Notes: generated by a model from the letters alone, not told the origin. Shown: positions 16,876 through 25,962, numbered from the stretch's first letter. The stretch: DNA of 47,310 bases from Bacteroidales bacterium (GCA_020859845.1 JAJBVL010000084.1:1-47310); one strand, 5' to 3'. Numbers and translations are program-made.

Positions 16876-19800
16876 ATGGCTACCCCCCATACACCATCCA
16901 CTGAGCCACCGACGCAGGCTCCAGAGCCTCAACAGGCGCGCGCCAAGCGCCCTAAGCGTCCTTTTTGGCATCGCTTCCTCCTCTGGCTGACGGGGATAGT
17001 GGCTGGTGTGGTGTGTCTGGTCATCATCGCTATCGCCATTGTGGTATGGACGCTCTCCCCTCAGAAACTGACGCCTCTCGTGGAGGAATATTCCAGCGAC
17101 TATCTCTATGGCAAGGTGAAGTCCACTAAAATTGAACTCACCTTCTGGAAGACATTTCCTCGCGTACAGCTCGACATCGACAGTCTGGCCATCATCAGCC
17201 ATGCTCTCGATAGCTTGCCTGCCGACAAGCGAGCATTGCTTCCAGCCAACGCCGACACGCTGCTCACCGTGCGCCGCTTCAGTGGGGGCATCAATGTGAT
17301 GGCTCTGATGCAAGGTGATATTCGCCTTTACGACGTAGAGTTTGAACATCCGCGTCTCAACTTCGTCAGCTACGATGGCGAGTGGGCCAACTACAATATC
17401 GTACCCCCCTCTACCGACACTACTGCCCTCACCATTCCAGCCATCTCCATCAATCATTTTATCATCAAGGATGGCGCACCGGTGCGCTACTTCTCAGCCG
17501 TCGACTCCACCGACGTCACACTGATGCTCCGCACCACAGAGATTGATGGCCATGAAGCTCCTCTGTATATGGTCGACGTGCAAGGCGGCGGCGAGGGGCG
17601 TCTGAGTCCCCACTTCTCCCTCCCCGAGATGCCTTTCGGTCTGGATGGCAAGATAGAATGGCAGGAGAAAGACCCACGGCGTATGCGGCTTGAGAATTTC
17701 ACCATCAGCGCTGCCGGCCTGAGCCTCACCATTGACACCGAGGTGACCTACCACGATCTCTTGACCGTAGAGGGCTTTGAACTGCGCACCAATAGTCTGC
17801 GCGTCATGGACATCATCGACCTTATCCCCGAGGAGTATCGCCGCGAGTTTGGCCAGATATCCACCGACATTGCCCTCGACCTCAAGCTCAAACTCATGAA
17901 GCCTTACACGCCCTCAGCAAGCGAGATGCCCACTGTCACGCTTGAGATGGATATTCCCAAGGGCTCAGTGAGCTACGACAATGTCACGCTCCCAACCGTC
18001 AAGGCGGCCATGACGGCCACTATACGTGGCGACGACCTCAACCAGTCGGTGCTGCGTGTCGATGAACTGACTGTAGGTGGACGCTCAGTGCTCTTCACCC
18101 TCTCGGGCACTATGAGCCAACTCTTCACCGATCCTCTGGTCAACGGCCACTTTGACGGCAAGATGGACTTCGGGCTGATGCCGCAGGCCCTCCTACGCCA
18201 GCTCCCATTCTCAGCCACAGGCACCCTCGAAGGAGCCTGCGACCTCAAGCTCCATCTCAGTCAAATCACTCCCGAGACCTTCCATTATATCCAAGGACAA
18301 GGAAAGGTGACCCTCCGCGACTTCCACTTCGCCATGAACGACAGTTCCCTGCAAGCCTACACTCCTCATGGGCTACTGGAACTGGGCACCAACACCACCA
18401 TTACCCGCGCCGACACCATCAAAATCGATTCGCTGCTCACGATGAAGCTGCAAGTTGACAGTCTCGCAGTGGCCTCTCAGGGATTTCACGCCGTGGGCAA
18501 CAAGCTACTACTCGTGGCAGCCGCTAAAAACATAGCCTCGTCGACTGACACCACACTGGTCAATCCTCTGGGCTTCAGCGCTCGCGGCGAGAAGATAACG
18601 CTGCGTAGCGATAGCGACTCGATGAGGGTGAGGCTGACCAATGCCTCCATCACGGCCTCGCTACAACGCTACAAGCAGAATGCGCGTGTGCCGCTGCTCC
18701 GCCTCAAGGTAGGGGCCGACCGTCTACGCTACCACGACCCAACAACTCATCTGTCGCTCCGCAACGGCCAGGTCGACTTCACTCTCCATCCCCGCAAGCG
18801 GCAGCAGCAGCCTCAGGACTCTGCTTCGCGTGCACGCCGCGCCGCTCGTCGCGACAGCTTAGCTACACTGGCTTCGCTCAACAACCCCGACCGTGAGCTA
18901 CTCGACTTCGAGGTGGACCACAGCGTCAAGAGCTGGCTGCGCCAGTGGCAAGCCTCTGGCCATATCACCGCCGAGCGGGGTCGTATGTTTACGCCCTACG
19001 TCCCTGTGCGCAACACGGTAAAAAATCTTGACATAGCCTTCGACACCGACAGCCTGGTGATCACCAATAGCTACCTGCGTATGGGCGAGAGCGACTTCAC
19101 AATCAATGGCACCATCTCCAACATACGCCGCGCCCTCACCTCGCGTCGCGGCCAGCCACTGCGCATCAACCTTGACCTGCGCAGCGACACCATCAACATC
19201 AACGAGATAACGCGCATCATTATGGCCAGCTCGGCCTACTCGGCTCGGCAAGACAGCATAGCCCACCTATCCCTCGCCGATAACGACGACGACTCGGCTA
19301 TGGAGAAGGCCGTGGCCTCCCAAAACTCTCTCGACGAGCGCGCAGCCTTTATCGTACCAGCCAATATCGAGGCCTCGCTCAATGTCAATGCCAAAGATGT
19401 GCTATATGCCGATATATGGTTTCAGCGATTTGTGGGACGCGTAGAGATGCGCGATGGGGCCATCAATCTCCAACGCATGGCTGGATATACCCCAATGGGG
19501 TCGATGGACTTGACGGCCCTCTACTCCGCTCCTAATGTCGACGACCTCAGCTTTGCAGCAGGTATAGTGGTGCGCAAACTCAATCTCCGTCGCTTCCTCG
19601 ACATGCTACCATGGATCGACTCCATCATGCCTCTGCTCAACGAAGTGGAGGGCACCATTACAGCCGATTGCGCCATGACCACCGAGCTCGACTCGATGAT
19701 GGACATCAAATTCTACACGCTCAACCTCGTCCTCAAACTCACGGGCGATAGCCTCGTGGTGATTGACAACGAGACCTTCCGCACCATGGCCAAGTGGCTT

Positions 19801-20310
19801 ATGTTTAAGCATAAGGATCGCAACCTAATCGACCACATGCAGGTAGAGATGATGATTAAGGACTCGCGCCTCGACCTGTTCCCATTCGTCTTCGACTTGG
19901 ATCGATACAAGTTTGGTGTCAGCGGCTGGGCCGATGGCGATCTCAATTATGACTACCATATAGCCGTGCTCAAGTCGCCGTTGCCTTTCAAGTTTGGCGT
20001 CAACATCAAGGGTGAAGATGGTCATCGCAAGATACGCCTGGGCCGCGCCCACTTCAACGAGGATGCCATCTCCCATGTCCACCAGCTCTCCGACACTGCC
20101 CGCATCAATCTCCTCCATGAGATTGAGAAGGTGTTTAAGTTTGGTGTGAAGAATGCCCATGCAGGGGTGAAGATGAAGATGCCTTCGACGGTTGACCAGA
20201 GCGAGTTTTCTGTGGCCGACACGTTGACCCATGCCGACTCTATCATCTTTATCCAAGGAGGAGCTATCGAGGGGCCTAAGGAGCCGCCATTCCCTGAGGG
20301 AGACAATTGA
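16876..20310 (+). CDS. Large AsmA-like inner-membrane/periplasmic protein
   Basis: The 1144-residue protein has a short basic Pro-rich cytoplasmic tail (1-33), one transmembrane helix (about 34-57), and a long periplasmic region of repetitive beta structure. AsmA-type features include an N-terminal LTPLVEEY...FWKTFPRVQLDIDSLAI region and the C-terminal AsmA_2-like segment (about 880-1090), with alternating D/S/N beta strands. A low-complexity Q/R-rich insert lies near 635-660. AsmA/TamB-family proteins are thought to bridge the envelope and help phospholipids or outer-membrane components reach the outer membrane. It follows DUF5715 in the same direction. GCAAAAG-type heptad repeats begin directly after its stop codon. 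Confidence 0.85.
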   Translation: MATPHTPSTEPPTQAPEPQQARAKRPKRPFWHRFLLWLTGIVAGVVCLVIIAIAIVVWTLSPQKLTPLVEEYSSDYLYGKVKSTKIELTFWKTFPRVQLDIDSLAIISHALDSLPADKRALLPANADTLLTVRRFSGGINVMALMQGDIRLYDVEFEHPRLNFVSYDGEWANYNIVPPSTDTTALTIPAISINHFIIKDGAPVRYFSAVDSTDVTLMLRTTEIDGHEAPLYMVDVQGGGEGRLSPHFSLPEMPFGLDGKIEWQEKDPRRMRLENFTISAAGLSLTIDTEVTYHDLLTVEGFELRTNSLRVMDIIDLIPEEYRREFGQISTDIALDLKLKLMKPYTPSASEMPTVTLEMDIPKGSVSYDNVTLPTVKAAMTATIRGDDLNQSVLRVDELTVGGRSVLFTLSGTMSQLFTDPLVNGHFDGKMDFGLMPQALLRQLPFSATGTLEGACDLKLHLSQITPETFHYIQGQGKVTLRDFHFAMNDSSLQAYTPHGLLELGTNTTITRADTIKIDSLLTMKLQVDSLAVASQGFHAVGNKLLLVAAAKNIASSTDTTLVNPLGFSARGEKITLRSDSDSMRVRLTNASITASLQRYKQNARVPLLRLKVGADRLRYHDPTTHLSLRNGQVDFTLHPRKRQQQPQDSASRARRAARRDSLATLASLNNPDRELLDFEVDHSVKSWLRQWQASGHITAERGRMFTPYVPVRNTVKNLDIAFDTDSLVITNSYLRMGESDFTINGTISNIRRALTSRRGQPLRINLDLRSDTININEITRIIMASSAYSARQDSIAHLSLADNDDDSAMEKAVASQNSLDERAAFIVPANIEASLNVNAKDVLYADIWFQRFVGRVEMRDGAINLQRMAGYTPMGSMDLTALYSAPNVDDLSFAAGIVVRKLNLRRFLDMLPWIDSIMPLLNEVEGTITADCAMTTELDSMMDIKFYTLNLVLKLTGDSLVVIDNETFRTMAKWLMFKHKDRNLIDHMQVEMMIKDSRLDLFPFVFDLDRYKFGVSGWADGDLNYDYHIAVLKSPLPFKFGVNIKGEDGHRKIRLGRAHFNEDAISHVHQLSDTARINLLHEIEKVFKFGVKNAHAGVKMKMPSTVDQSEFSVADTLTHADSIIFIQGGAIEGPKEPPFPEGDN

Positions 20311-20315
20311 TTAAG

Positions 20316-20343
20316 GCAAAAGTAAAAAGTCAAAAGGCAAAAG
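20316..20343 (+). repeat. Four A-rich heptad repeats after the AsmA-like gene
   Basis: GCAAAAG, TAAAAAG, TCAAAAG, GCAAAAG occur as four consecutive 7-bp units starting 6 nt after the stop codon. The same units, in the same orientation relative to transcription, occur at 38081-38178. No hairpin is formed. Confidence 0.8.
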
Positions 20344-20387
20344 TATTAATTATCCCAAAGGGTAAAGAAGCAAAGGATTAGAGAACA

Positions 20388-21098
20388 ATGGAAAAAGAAG
20401 ACAAGATACGCTATAGCCGCAACATACTGCTACCCGAGATTGGGGAAGAGGGCCAAGAGCGCCTGCTCGGCTCTTGCGTTGCCATCGTGGGATGTGGAGC
20501 TCTGGGCACCGTTTCGGCCATGTATCTGGCAGGAGGTGGCGTGGGAAGGCTGCGTCTCGCCGACTTTGACACCATCGACATTTCCAACCTCCAGCGTCAA
20601 CTCTCATTCACTGAGGCCGACCTGGGGCGTCCCAAAGCGACCACTCTTGCTGCTAAGCTCCAGCTTATCAATAGCGCCATCCGCGTGGAGCAGGTAGGCA
20701 CGATGCTCGACGAGGCTGGAGCGCGCGGTTTCATCCAGGGGGCCGACTTCGTCCTCGAGTGTAGCGACAATCCCACGACCAAGCATCTTATCTCTCGCCT
20801 ATGCGCCGAGGCGGCCATCCCCTGCTGCATAGGCGGTGTGGTGGGCTGGACAGGACAGGCCACCACGTGGATCCCCGGCTCGGCCACCTATGCCGACATC
20901 TTTGCCCAGCAGGCCGACGAAGGGAGTTATCTCTCCTGTGCCCTTGGGGGAGTAGTGGGTCCGTTGCCTGGCATCATCGGCGCTGTAGAGGCCTTGGAGG
21001 CCATCAAGTATCTCACCCGCAGCGGTCGCCTGCTCACCAATCGTCTGCTGACAGTAGACGCTTTAACTCTTGAATTTCACACTTTTAATATAGCCTGA
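20388..21098 (+). CDS. ThiF/MoeB/HesA-type E1-like adenylyltransferase
   Basis: The 236-residue enzyme has the Rossmann nucleotide-binding motif (VAIVGCGALG, about residues 30-39), the DFDTIDISNLQRQ segment with conserved Asp and Arg, and the C-terminal GPLPGIIGAVEALEAIKYL helix typical of this family. Such enzymes adenylate the C-terminal Gly of a ubiquitin-fold sulfur carrier (ThiS or MoaD) for thiamine or molybdopterin synthesis. No carrier gene is adjacent, and the CxxC zinc pairs of longer MoeB proteins are absent, as in compact ThiF/HesA forms. The HAD gene starts immediately after its stop (TGAATG), suggesting coupling. The exact pathway cannot be decided from sequence. Confidence 0.85.
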   Translation: MEKEDKIRYSRNILLPEIGEEGQERLLGSCVAIVGCGALGTVSAMYLAGGGVGRLRLADFDTIDISNLQRQLSFTEADLGRPKATTLAAKLQLINSAIRVEQVGTMLDEAGARGFIQGADFVLECSDNPTTKHLISRLCAEAAIPCCIGGVVGWTGQATTWIPGSATYADIFAQQADEGSYLSCALGGVVGPLPGIIGAVEALEAIKYLTRSGRLLTNRLLTVDALTLEFHTFNIA

Positions 21099-21848
21099 AT
21101 GTTTCAGACCCAAATCCTCAACTTCCTGAAGCGCCACCATTACATGCGCATCGAGCCCGAGGTGGCTCTCATCGACATGGATGGCACGCTCTACGACTCC
21201 ATGCCCAATCATGCTCGCGCCTGGTATCAGATGGTGCAGGAATACGATATCCCTTGCACGCCCGAGGAATTTTATCTCTACGAGGGGCGTACGGGAGCCT
21301 CCACCATCAATCTCCTATTCCAGCGCACCTTTGGCCACGATGCCACTCCAGAGCAAATCGAGGAGATGTATCATCGCAAGACGGTGATCTTTGCCTCCAT
21401 GCCCGAGCCTAAGCCTATGCCAGGAGCAGCCGAGATGCTACGCTTTCTCAAGGAAGTGGGCATACGGCGAGTGCTGGTCACCGGCTCTGGACAGAATTCC
21501 CTCCTCCAGCGCCTTGACCGCGACTTCCCTGGTATATTCAGCGACGAGCTTAAGGTGACGGCGCGCGACGTGGTCCACGGCAAGCCCCATCCAGAGCCGT
21601 TTCTCAAAGCCTTGGAAAAGGCTGGAGTCCACGCATCCCACGCCATCGCCATCGAGAACGCACCGCTGGGGGTCAAGAGCGCCGACGATGCCGGGGTGTT
21701 CACCCTGGGCGTCACCACGGGCCCCATCCCCGCCATCAAGCTCATTGAGGCTGGAGCAGGCCTCACCTTCCCTTCGATGACCGACCTCGCTTCCCAGCTT
21801 CCCATGCTCATCTATTCCCTAATGACTACCAGCAACAATCTCAACTGA
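21099..21848 (+). CDS. HAD-superfamily hydrolase (phosphoglucomutase-like subfamily)
   Basis: The 249-residue enzyme has the HAD nucleophile motif DMDGTLYDS (near residues 26-34), motif II with Thr/Ser in VLVTGSG, a Lys in HGKPHPEPF, and a downstream acidic motif in IAIENAPLGVKSA. An alpha-helical cap domain sits between motifs I and II. This is the beta-phosphoglucomutase/phosphatase subgroup, acting on small phosphorylated sugars or related metabolites in the cytosol; the substrate is not predictable. The start at 21099 directly follows the ThiF stop codon; an in-frame ATG at 21144 would still leave the core intact. Confidence 0.9.
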   Translation: MFQTQILNFLKRHHYMRIEPEVALIDMDGTLYDSMPNHARAWYQMVQEYDIPCTPEEFYLYEGRTGASTINLLFQRTFGHDATPEQIEEMYHRKTVIFASMPEPKPMPGAAEMLRFLKEVGIRRVLVTGSGQNSLLQRLDRDFPGIFSDELKVTARDVVHGKPHPEPFLKALEKAGVHASHAIAIENAPLGVKSADDAGVFTLGVTTGPIPAIKLIEAGAGLTFPSMTDLASQLPMLIYSLMTTSNNLN

Positions 21849-21877
21849 CCATCACCGCCTCTTCAATAAGACCAATC

Positions 21878-22930
21878 ATGGACCAACAACTCATATTCAC
21901 CAACGACACCATCCCCGCTATCCAGAAGTGGGTAGCCACCGTCAAGCCTTCTACTCTGTTTATCGTATGCGACGAAAATACTGCCTCGCGGGTGGGCGAG
22001 TCGATTCTGACGGCGCTGCCGCAAGCTCAGATTATCACAATAGGTGCTGGCGACAAGCATAAGGATCTCGTGAGCGTCAGCCAGATATGGGAGCAGATGA
22101 GTGCCAATGGGGGAACACGCCGCTCTGCCGTAATCAATGCCGGAGGTGGTATGATTACCGATATTGGCGGTTTTGCCGCCGCTACGTTCAAGCGTGGGGT
22201 GAGGTTTCTCAACCTCCCCACCACCCTTCTGGGGGCTGTCGACGCTGCCGTTGGAGGCAAGACGGGATTCAACTTCAATGGCCTTAAGAATGAGATTGGA
22301 GCCTTCGCGCCTGCCGATGCTGTGGTTATCTCCACACGTTATTTCTCCACGCTGCCCAGCGAGGAACTGCTGTCGGGCTACGCTGAGATGATAAAGCATG
22401 GTCTTATAAGCTCTCGCGAGATGTTTATCCAGCTTCTCGACTTCAATATCTCCCATGCCGACCTCGACCGCCTTCTCCCTTTGCTTGAGGAGAACGTGAT
22501 GGTGAAGAAGCATGTGGTAGACGTCGACCCCAAGGAGCAAGGCCTCCGCAAGGCTCTCAACCTGGGCCACACCCCGGGCCATGCCTTTGAGGCTTGGGCC
22601 CTCCACCGCGAGCGTCCTGTGCCCCACGGCTATGCCGTAGCTTGGGGGTTGGTGGTCGACCTCATCCTCAGCCACTTGCGTTGGGGTTTCCCCAGCGAGG
22701 ACCTCCATCTCCTTGCCAGCTACGTCAAGGCTCACTACGCGACACCCTGTATCACCTGCGACGACTATCCAGAGTTGCTTGAATACATGCGCCACGACAA
22801 GAAAAACGCCCGTGTAGGCGAAATCAACTTCACCCTCCTCGCCGCCCCTGGCGACTTGCGCCTCGACAGCCTTGTGCCCGACGACGACATCCGTGCCGCC
22901 CTCGACATCTTCCGCGACCTGACGGAGTGA
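21878..22930 (+). CDS. aroB: 3-dehydroquinate synthase
   Basis: This catalyses step two of the shikimate pathway, converting DAHP to 3-dehydroquinate in the cytosol with NAD+ and a divalent metal. At 350 residues it is normal length. NAD-binding GGGMITDIGGFAA is near residues 88-100, followed by PTTLLGAVDAAVGGKTG. Metal and active-site residues lie in GYAEMIKHG and in NLGHTPGHAFE. It is 29 nt after the HAD gene, in the same direction. A purine-rich GATAGAG repeat follows its stop codon. Confidence 0.96.
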   Translation: MDQQLIFTNDTIPAIQKWVATVKPSTLFIVCDENTASRVGESILTALPQAQIITIGAGDKHKDLVSVSQIWEQMSANGGTRRSAVINAGGGMITDIGGFAAATFKRGVRFLNLPTTLLGAVDAAVGGKTGFNFNGLKNEIGAFAPADAVVISTRYFSTLPSEELLSGYAEMIKHGLISSREMFIQLLDFNISHADLDRLLPLLEENVMVKKHVVDVDPKEQGLRKALNLGHTPGHAFEAWALHRERPVPHGYAVAWGLVVDLILSHLRWGFPSEDLHLLASYVKAHYATPCITCDDYPELLEYMRHDKKNARVGEINFTLLAAPGDLRLDSLVPDDDIRAALDIFRDLTE

Positions 22931-22966
22931 GAGATAGAGGATAGAGAGATAGAGAAATAGAGAGAC
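22931..22966 (+). repeat. GATAGAG short tandem repeat after aroB
   Basis: Units of 7-8 bp (GATAGAG with AGATAGAG/AAATAGAG variants) begin at the base after the aroB stop codon. Imperfect and purine-rich; no terminator hairpin was found between aroB and the convergent gene. Confidence 0.6.
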
Positions 22967-23062
22967 GGGGGATTTTGATGTGTAATATCTCGGCATTTAT
23001 GTTGTAAGGGCAATGGCCAGATATCTAAGGGTTGAATACAAATCGGCTATGAATGAGATCTT

Positions 23063-24073
23063 CTATCTGCGATAGCAATGCGGGCAGTAGGGATGCTGAT
23101 GCCAGCGGCGCTCTGAGCAATAGGGACATTTTGCTCCATCTTGATTGGTATACCCACCAATGTTCATACCAACGATTCCATCCAGATAAGGATATACATC
23201 ATACCCTATGCCTTTGCAATATTTACACGTTTCCTTTGAAGAAGACCTACTGCTGGAGCTACCCGAATTGTCGCTACTGTCATCATACCGAGAGGGTGTA
23301 GCATCGTAGGTTTTGCCGGTATAAGGGTTAGTGCCATGCGCTGTGCTCGAACTTGGATCAAACGTAGTATACATCAGAGATTCTCCTGTACCTCCGCAAT
23401 ATTTGCATTTACCGCCCCCTTCACAAAGCATACACACAGTATAATATGGACGATACATCCCCACCATCCTACCTCCTGCGCCATGGCACGCGCTACACAC
23501 GCCTGAAGCCTTGCAACTATAACACTTGGAGTGGATCACACTGCTTACAGTGCCATCTGCATTGACCACTCTCTCTTGCCAAGAACCATCCGGTAGATTC
23601 ACCACCTGGGGCGTTTGCTTTTTAGCCACGCCTGTGGCTTCGAATGGATAAAGTTCAGAGCTTACCAAGGTGTTAGAATCTTCATCGCGGATATATACCT
23701 TGCAATAGTAGGTATGGGTGCCTTCTTTAAAATCCAGAGCTTCTACTGGAATGAAGTTGCAGAAGTCAGACCAACGAGTGTCATCATAAGTGGCTTTACT
23801 GGTGTCGTACGTACAAGCTTTATTATTTCTTGTTTGATAGCCCACGCAAGAGCTCCCGACGCGTTCTCTATCTTCGTCGTAAAAAAACGCAATACATTCT
23901 ATCTGATGGCCTTTCATGCCTGCCACGTGGAAGTCGCAATGCACGTTCATACCTATCTTGCCGTTCTGAGTCACATTATGCTCCAGCCATACAGAGTTGA
24001 TGGAGGCTGTTGTTTCGCCCTTGGCCCATAAGCCCATCATAAGCAGTAAAGTGAAAATGACAATTCTATTCAT
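23063..24073 (-). CDS. Secreted protein with DnaJ-like CxxCxGxG zinc-finger region
   Basis: The 336-residue protein has a signal peptide (about 1-19) and a beta-rich N-terminal domain (about 22-150). It then has a Cys-rich region: CYSCKASGVCSACHGAGG, CMLCEGGGKCKYCGGTGE and, after a Ser-rich linker, CKYCKGIG, CPYCSERR and CPHC. The CxxCxGxG units resemble the DnaJ central zinc-binding domain, but there is no J-domain. Similar Cys-rich exported proteins are common hypothetical proteins in Prevotella-like genomes. An extracytoplasmic zinc-binding or protein-protein role is possible. It converges on aroB and diverges from the region before slyD. Confidence 0.78.
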   Translation of the reverse strand: MNRIVIFTLLLMMGLWAKGETTASINSVWLEHNVTQNGKIGMNVHCDFHVAGMKGHQIECIAFFYDEDRERVGSSCVGYQTRNNKACTYDTSKATYDDTRWSDFCNFIPVEALDFKEGTHTYYCKVYIRDEDSNTLVSSELYPFEATGVAKKQTPQVVNLPDGSWQERVVNADGTVSSVIHSKCYSCKASGVCSACHGAGGRMVGMYRPYYTVCMLCEGGGKCKYCGGTGESLMYTTFDPSSSTAHGTNPYTGKTYDATPSRYDDSSDNSGSSSSRSSSKETCKYCKGIGYDVYPYLDGIVGMNIGGYTNQDGAKCPYCSERRWHQHPYCPHCYRR

Positions 24074-24153
24074 TGAAAAAAAAGCGTGATATCAGGATTT
24101 GGTAAATTGACTTGTGGATTAACTCATTTGAAGCATTATTCACAGCTCCATCG

Positions 24154-24161
24154 CAAAGGTA
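24154..24161 (-). promoter_or_regulatory. -7 promoter element for the Cys-rich protein
   Basis: The minus strand reads TACCTTTG about 80 nt before the ATG at 24073. No clear -33 element. Confidence 0.4.
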
Positions 24162-24187
24162 CAACAATTTCTAATTCTTTCAGGCCT

Positions 24188-24358
24188 ATGGTTAGAGAAA
24201 TGGATCATTTCTTCGATCGCAACGAGCTGGAGGAGTATCTATTCACTAATACATACTTCGACACCCCATCTACATCTCGGCATGAGTTTGGCAAACTATA
24301 TAGAGAAGATGGAGCCACTCTACTCAAGCTCAATTTGCTTGTACGGTTTATAGGATAA
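24188..24358 (+). CDS. Possible small hypothetical protein or gene remnant
   Basis: An ATG at 24188 opens a 56-codon frame encoding an acidic N-terminal half (MDHFFDRNELEEYLF) and a short hydrophobic end. I do not recognise a family. The frame is open upstream to a GTG at 24086, but that part overlaps the divergent promoter. It could be a real small protein, a remnant, or chance. The region up to slyD also holds AGGATAA-type repeats near 24350-24365. Confidence 0.2.
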   Translation: MVREMDHFFDRNELEEYLFTNTYFDTPSTSRHEFGKLYREDGATLLKLNLLVRFIG

Positions 24359-24456
24359 AGGATAAGAGGGGGGATGGTCTTACTTTTTGGCACGGAAATT
24401 GTTATAGAGGATAGAGAAAATCTGATTACTAACAATTTTCAAAATCATATACATTT

Positions 24457-25029
24457 ATGGAACGTATCCAACCTGGAAAGTATGTGGAGCTGGTCTATAA
24501 CATCTACGACCTCTCCGACGGCAACGAAACCCTCATCCATCAGAGCGACCGCGAAGACCCCGAGCGCTTTGTCTATGGCGTTGACCGCGGGCTGCTCCCA
24601 GCCCTCGAGCGCGAACTGATGAACCTGGAGCAAGGCGACGAGTTTTCCTTCACCGCCAAGCCCGAAGAGGCTTTCGGCCCCTTCACCTCCGACCTGCTCG
24701 TGGAGCTGCCCCGCGCTATCTTCGTCGATGCCGATGGCAAATTTGACGAGGAGATGGTGAAGGAGGGCAACGCCCTGCCTATGATGACCCAGGAGGGCCA
24801 GCACGTGATGGGTAAGGTGATCGAGGTGACCCCCGATACTGTGAAGATGGACTTCAACCATCCTTTGGCAGGCAAGACTGTGAAGTTTACTGGCACCGTC
24901 CTGACCGTGCGCGAAGCCACTCCCGAAGAGCTCCAGCCCGAGCGCTGCGGCTGCGGCTGCAACCCTGCCAACTGCGGCGACGGAAGCTGCGGCGATGGTT
25001 GCGGCGACAAAGGCTGTGGCTGCGAGTAA
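24457..25029 (+). CDS. slyD: SlyD-like FKBP-type peptidyl-prolyl isomerase
   Basis: The 190-residue protein catalyses prolyl cis-trans isomerisation. Its FKBP domain (about 1-70 and 125-155) is interrupted by an IF chaperone domain (about 75-125), with the SlyD order GKYVELVYNIYD, the E-E-A-F-G-P segment and FNHPLAGK. The C terminus (about 165-190) is a Cys-rich tail with CGCGC and repeated CGDG units, suited to binding nickel, zinc or copper as in SlyD. It likely assists folding and metal delivery in the cytosol. It is a single gene ending in a strong terminator. Confidence 0.93.
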   Translation: MERIQPGKYVELVYNIYDLSDGNETLIHQSDREDPERFVYGVDRGLLPALERELMNLEQGDEFSFTAKPEEAFGPFTSDLLVELPRAIFVDADGKFDEEMVKEGNALPMMTQEGQHVMGKVIEVTPDTVKMDFNHPLAGKTVKFTGTVLTVREATPEELQPERCGCGCNPANCGDGSCGDGCGDKGCGCE

Positions 25030-25052
25030 CCTTCTACACCCTAAAAATAATG

Positions 25053-25096
25053 AGCGTCGACGCGACCACAAGGGCCACGTCGACGCTTGCATTTTT
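25053..25096 (+). terminator. Rho-independent terminator after slyD
   Basis: A perfect 10-bp stem (25053-25062 with 25078-25087), a 15-nt loop and a five-T run (25092-25096). The T-run overlaps the spacer of the next promoter. Confidence 0.8.
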
Positions 25097-25117
25097 GACG
25101 GAAAGTAGCTACCTTTG
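25087..25117 (+). promoter_or_regulatory. Promoter of the FtsB/DivIC-like gene, near-leaderless
   Basis: TTG (25087-25089), a 20-bp spacer and TACCTTTG (25110-25117) fit the consensus. The ATG at 25126 begins only 9 nt after the -7 box, so the mRNA probably has no or almost no 5' leader. Confidence 0.55.
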
Positions 25118-25125
25118 CCGCCGTT

Positions 25126-25428
25126 ATGGAGACACGTCGAAACAACTGGTGGCGCTGGTGCCGTAGATACATTCACGTAGGCTTCCTGCTTATGGTGGTG
25201 ATACTGGGCTATATCCTCTTTTTCAACGATAATTCGGTGATGGATAGTTATCGCTACGAACAAGAGATAGAGGCTCTACGTTCTGAAATAAAGGCCAATC
25301 GCGACACCCTTGAGCTCTACCAACAGCTCAACCGCAGCCTTGACACCGACCCTGAGACTATGGAGCGCATCGTGCGCGAGCGCTACCACATGCAGCGGCC
25401 CAACGAAGACATCTACGTTATCGACTGA
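25126..25428 (+). CDS. FtsB/DivIC-type septum formation initiator
   Basis: The 100-residue bitopic protein has a short basic Trp-rich cytoplasmic tail, one transmembrane helix (about 17-34), a coiled coil (about 40-72) and the conserved C-terminal ERIVRERYHMQRPNEDIYVI segment of the FtsB/DivIC family. It would join the divisome subcomplex with FtsL/FtsQ-like partners at the division site. It is followed 20 nt later by a small membrane protein gene, probably in one transcript. Confidence 0.9.
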   Translation: METRRNNWWRWCRRYIHVGFLLMVVILGYILFFNDNSVMDSYRYEQEIEALRSEIKANRDTLELYQQLNRSLDTDPETMERIVRERYHMQRPNEDIYVID

Positions 25429-25448
25429 CCATCACACCCTCATCACCC

Positions 25449-25835
25449 ATGACCCCCGACAACAACACCCCCAGCTCCACCCAAATTGCTGGCTCTTGGC
25501 TGGCTATCTTCGGCCTACTACTGGTAGGTAGCGGCACCCTCATGCCCCTCCTCAACTTCGGCATCCCCTACAACAAATACATCTACTGCACGGGCGCTGT
25601 GGCTCTCCTCGTAGGGCGCATTGCCGCGCCCTACCGTGGCTCGTCGATGCGCGTAAAGCGCCTGTCGAGAATCGAATTTTGGAGCGCCGTCATCTTCTGC
25701 GTGGCAGGCTTCTTCATGTTTTACGAGCCTGCGGGCGTGCGCGACTGGCTGGCTTTCACCTTGGCAGGTGCTGTGCTTCAGGTCTATAGCTCGCTGATGA
25801 TACCCCGCGCCGAGAGCCGCGACCGCCAAAGCTAA
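25449..25835 (+). CDS. Small four-helix membrane protein, function unknown
   Basis: The 128-residue protein has about four transmembrane helices (about 12-32, 42-60, 76-92, 98-115) and a basic loop after helix 2 (PYRGSSMRVKRLSRIEFW). I do not recognise an assigned domain, although similar proteins following divIC-like genes are familiar in Bacteroidales. The tail is charged. The 20-nt gap from the FtsB-like gene suggests co-transcription. Confidence 0.7.
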   Translation: MTPDNNTPSSTQIAGSWLAIFGLLLVGSGTLMPLLNFGIPYNKYIYCTGAVALLVGRIAAPYRGSSMRVKRLSRIEFWSAVIFCVAGFFMFYEPAGVRDWLAFTLAGAVLQVYSSLMIPRAESRDRQS

Positions 25836-25946
25836 ACAAATCAAGATAAAGAGTAAAAAGAGTTAAAAAATGGCTCTTGCTCCACATTCCACGGCATGAC
25901 AGGGAAAATAGCGCCCCCACACGACCTTTATTTAGAGAGGATTTAG

Positions 25947-25954
25947 TAATTTTG
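25947..25954 (+). promoter_or_regulatory. -7 promoter element before coaX
   Basis: TAATTTTG ends 8 nt before the coaX ATG at 25963, again implying a near-leaderless mRNA. The -33 region is weak. Confidence 0.4.
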
Positions 25955-25962
25955 CCCCCAAA

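Noticed and set aside
21863-22996. Minus-strand open frame of 377 codons
   Set aside because: Antisense to aroB, which is well supported.
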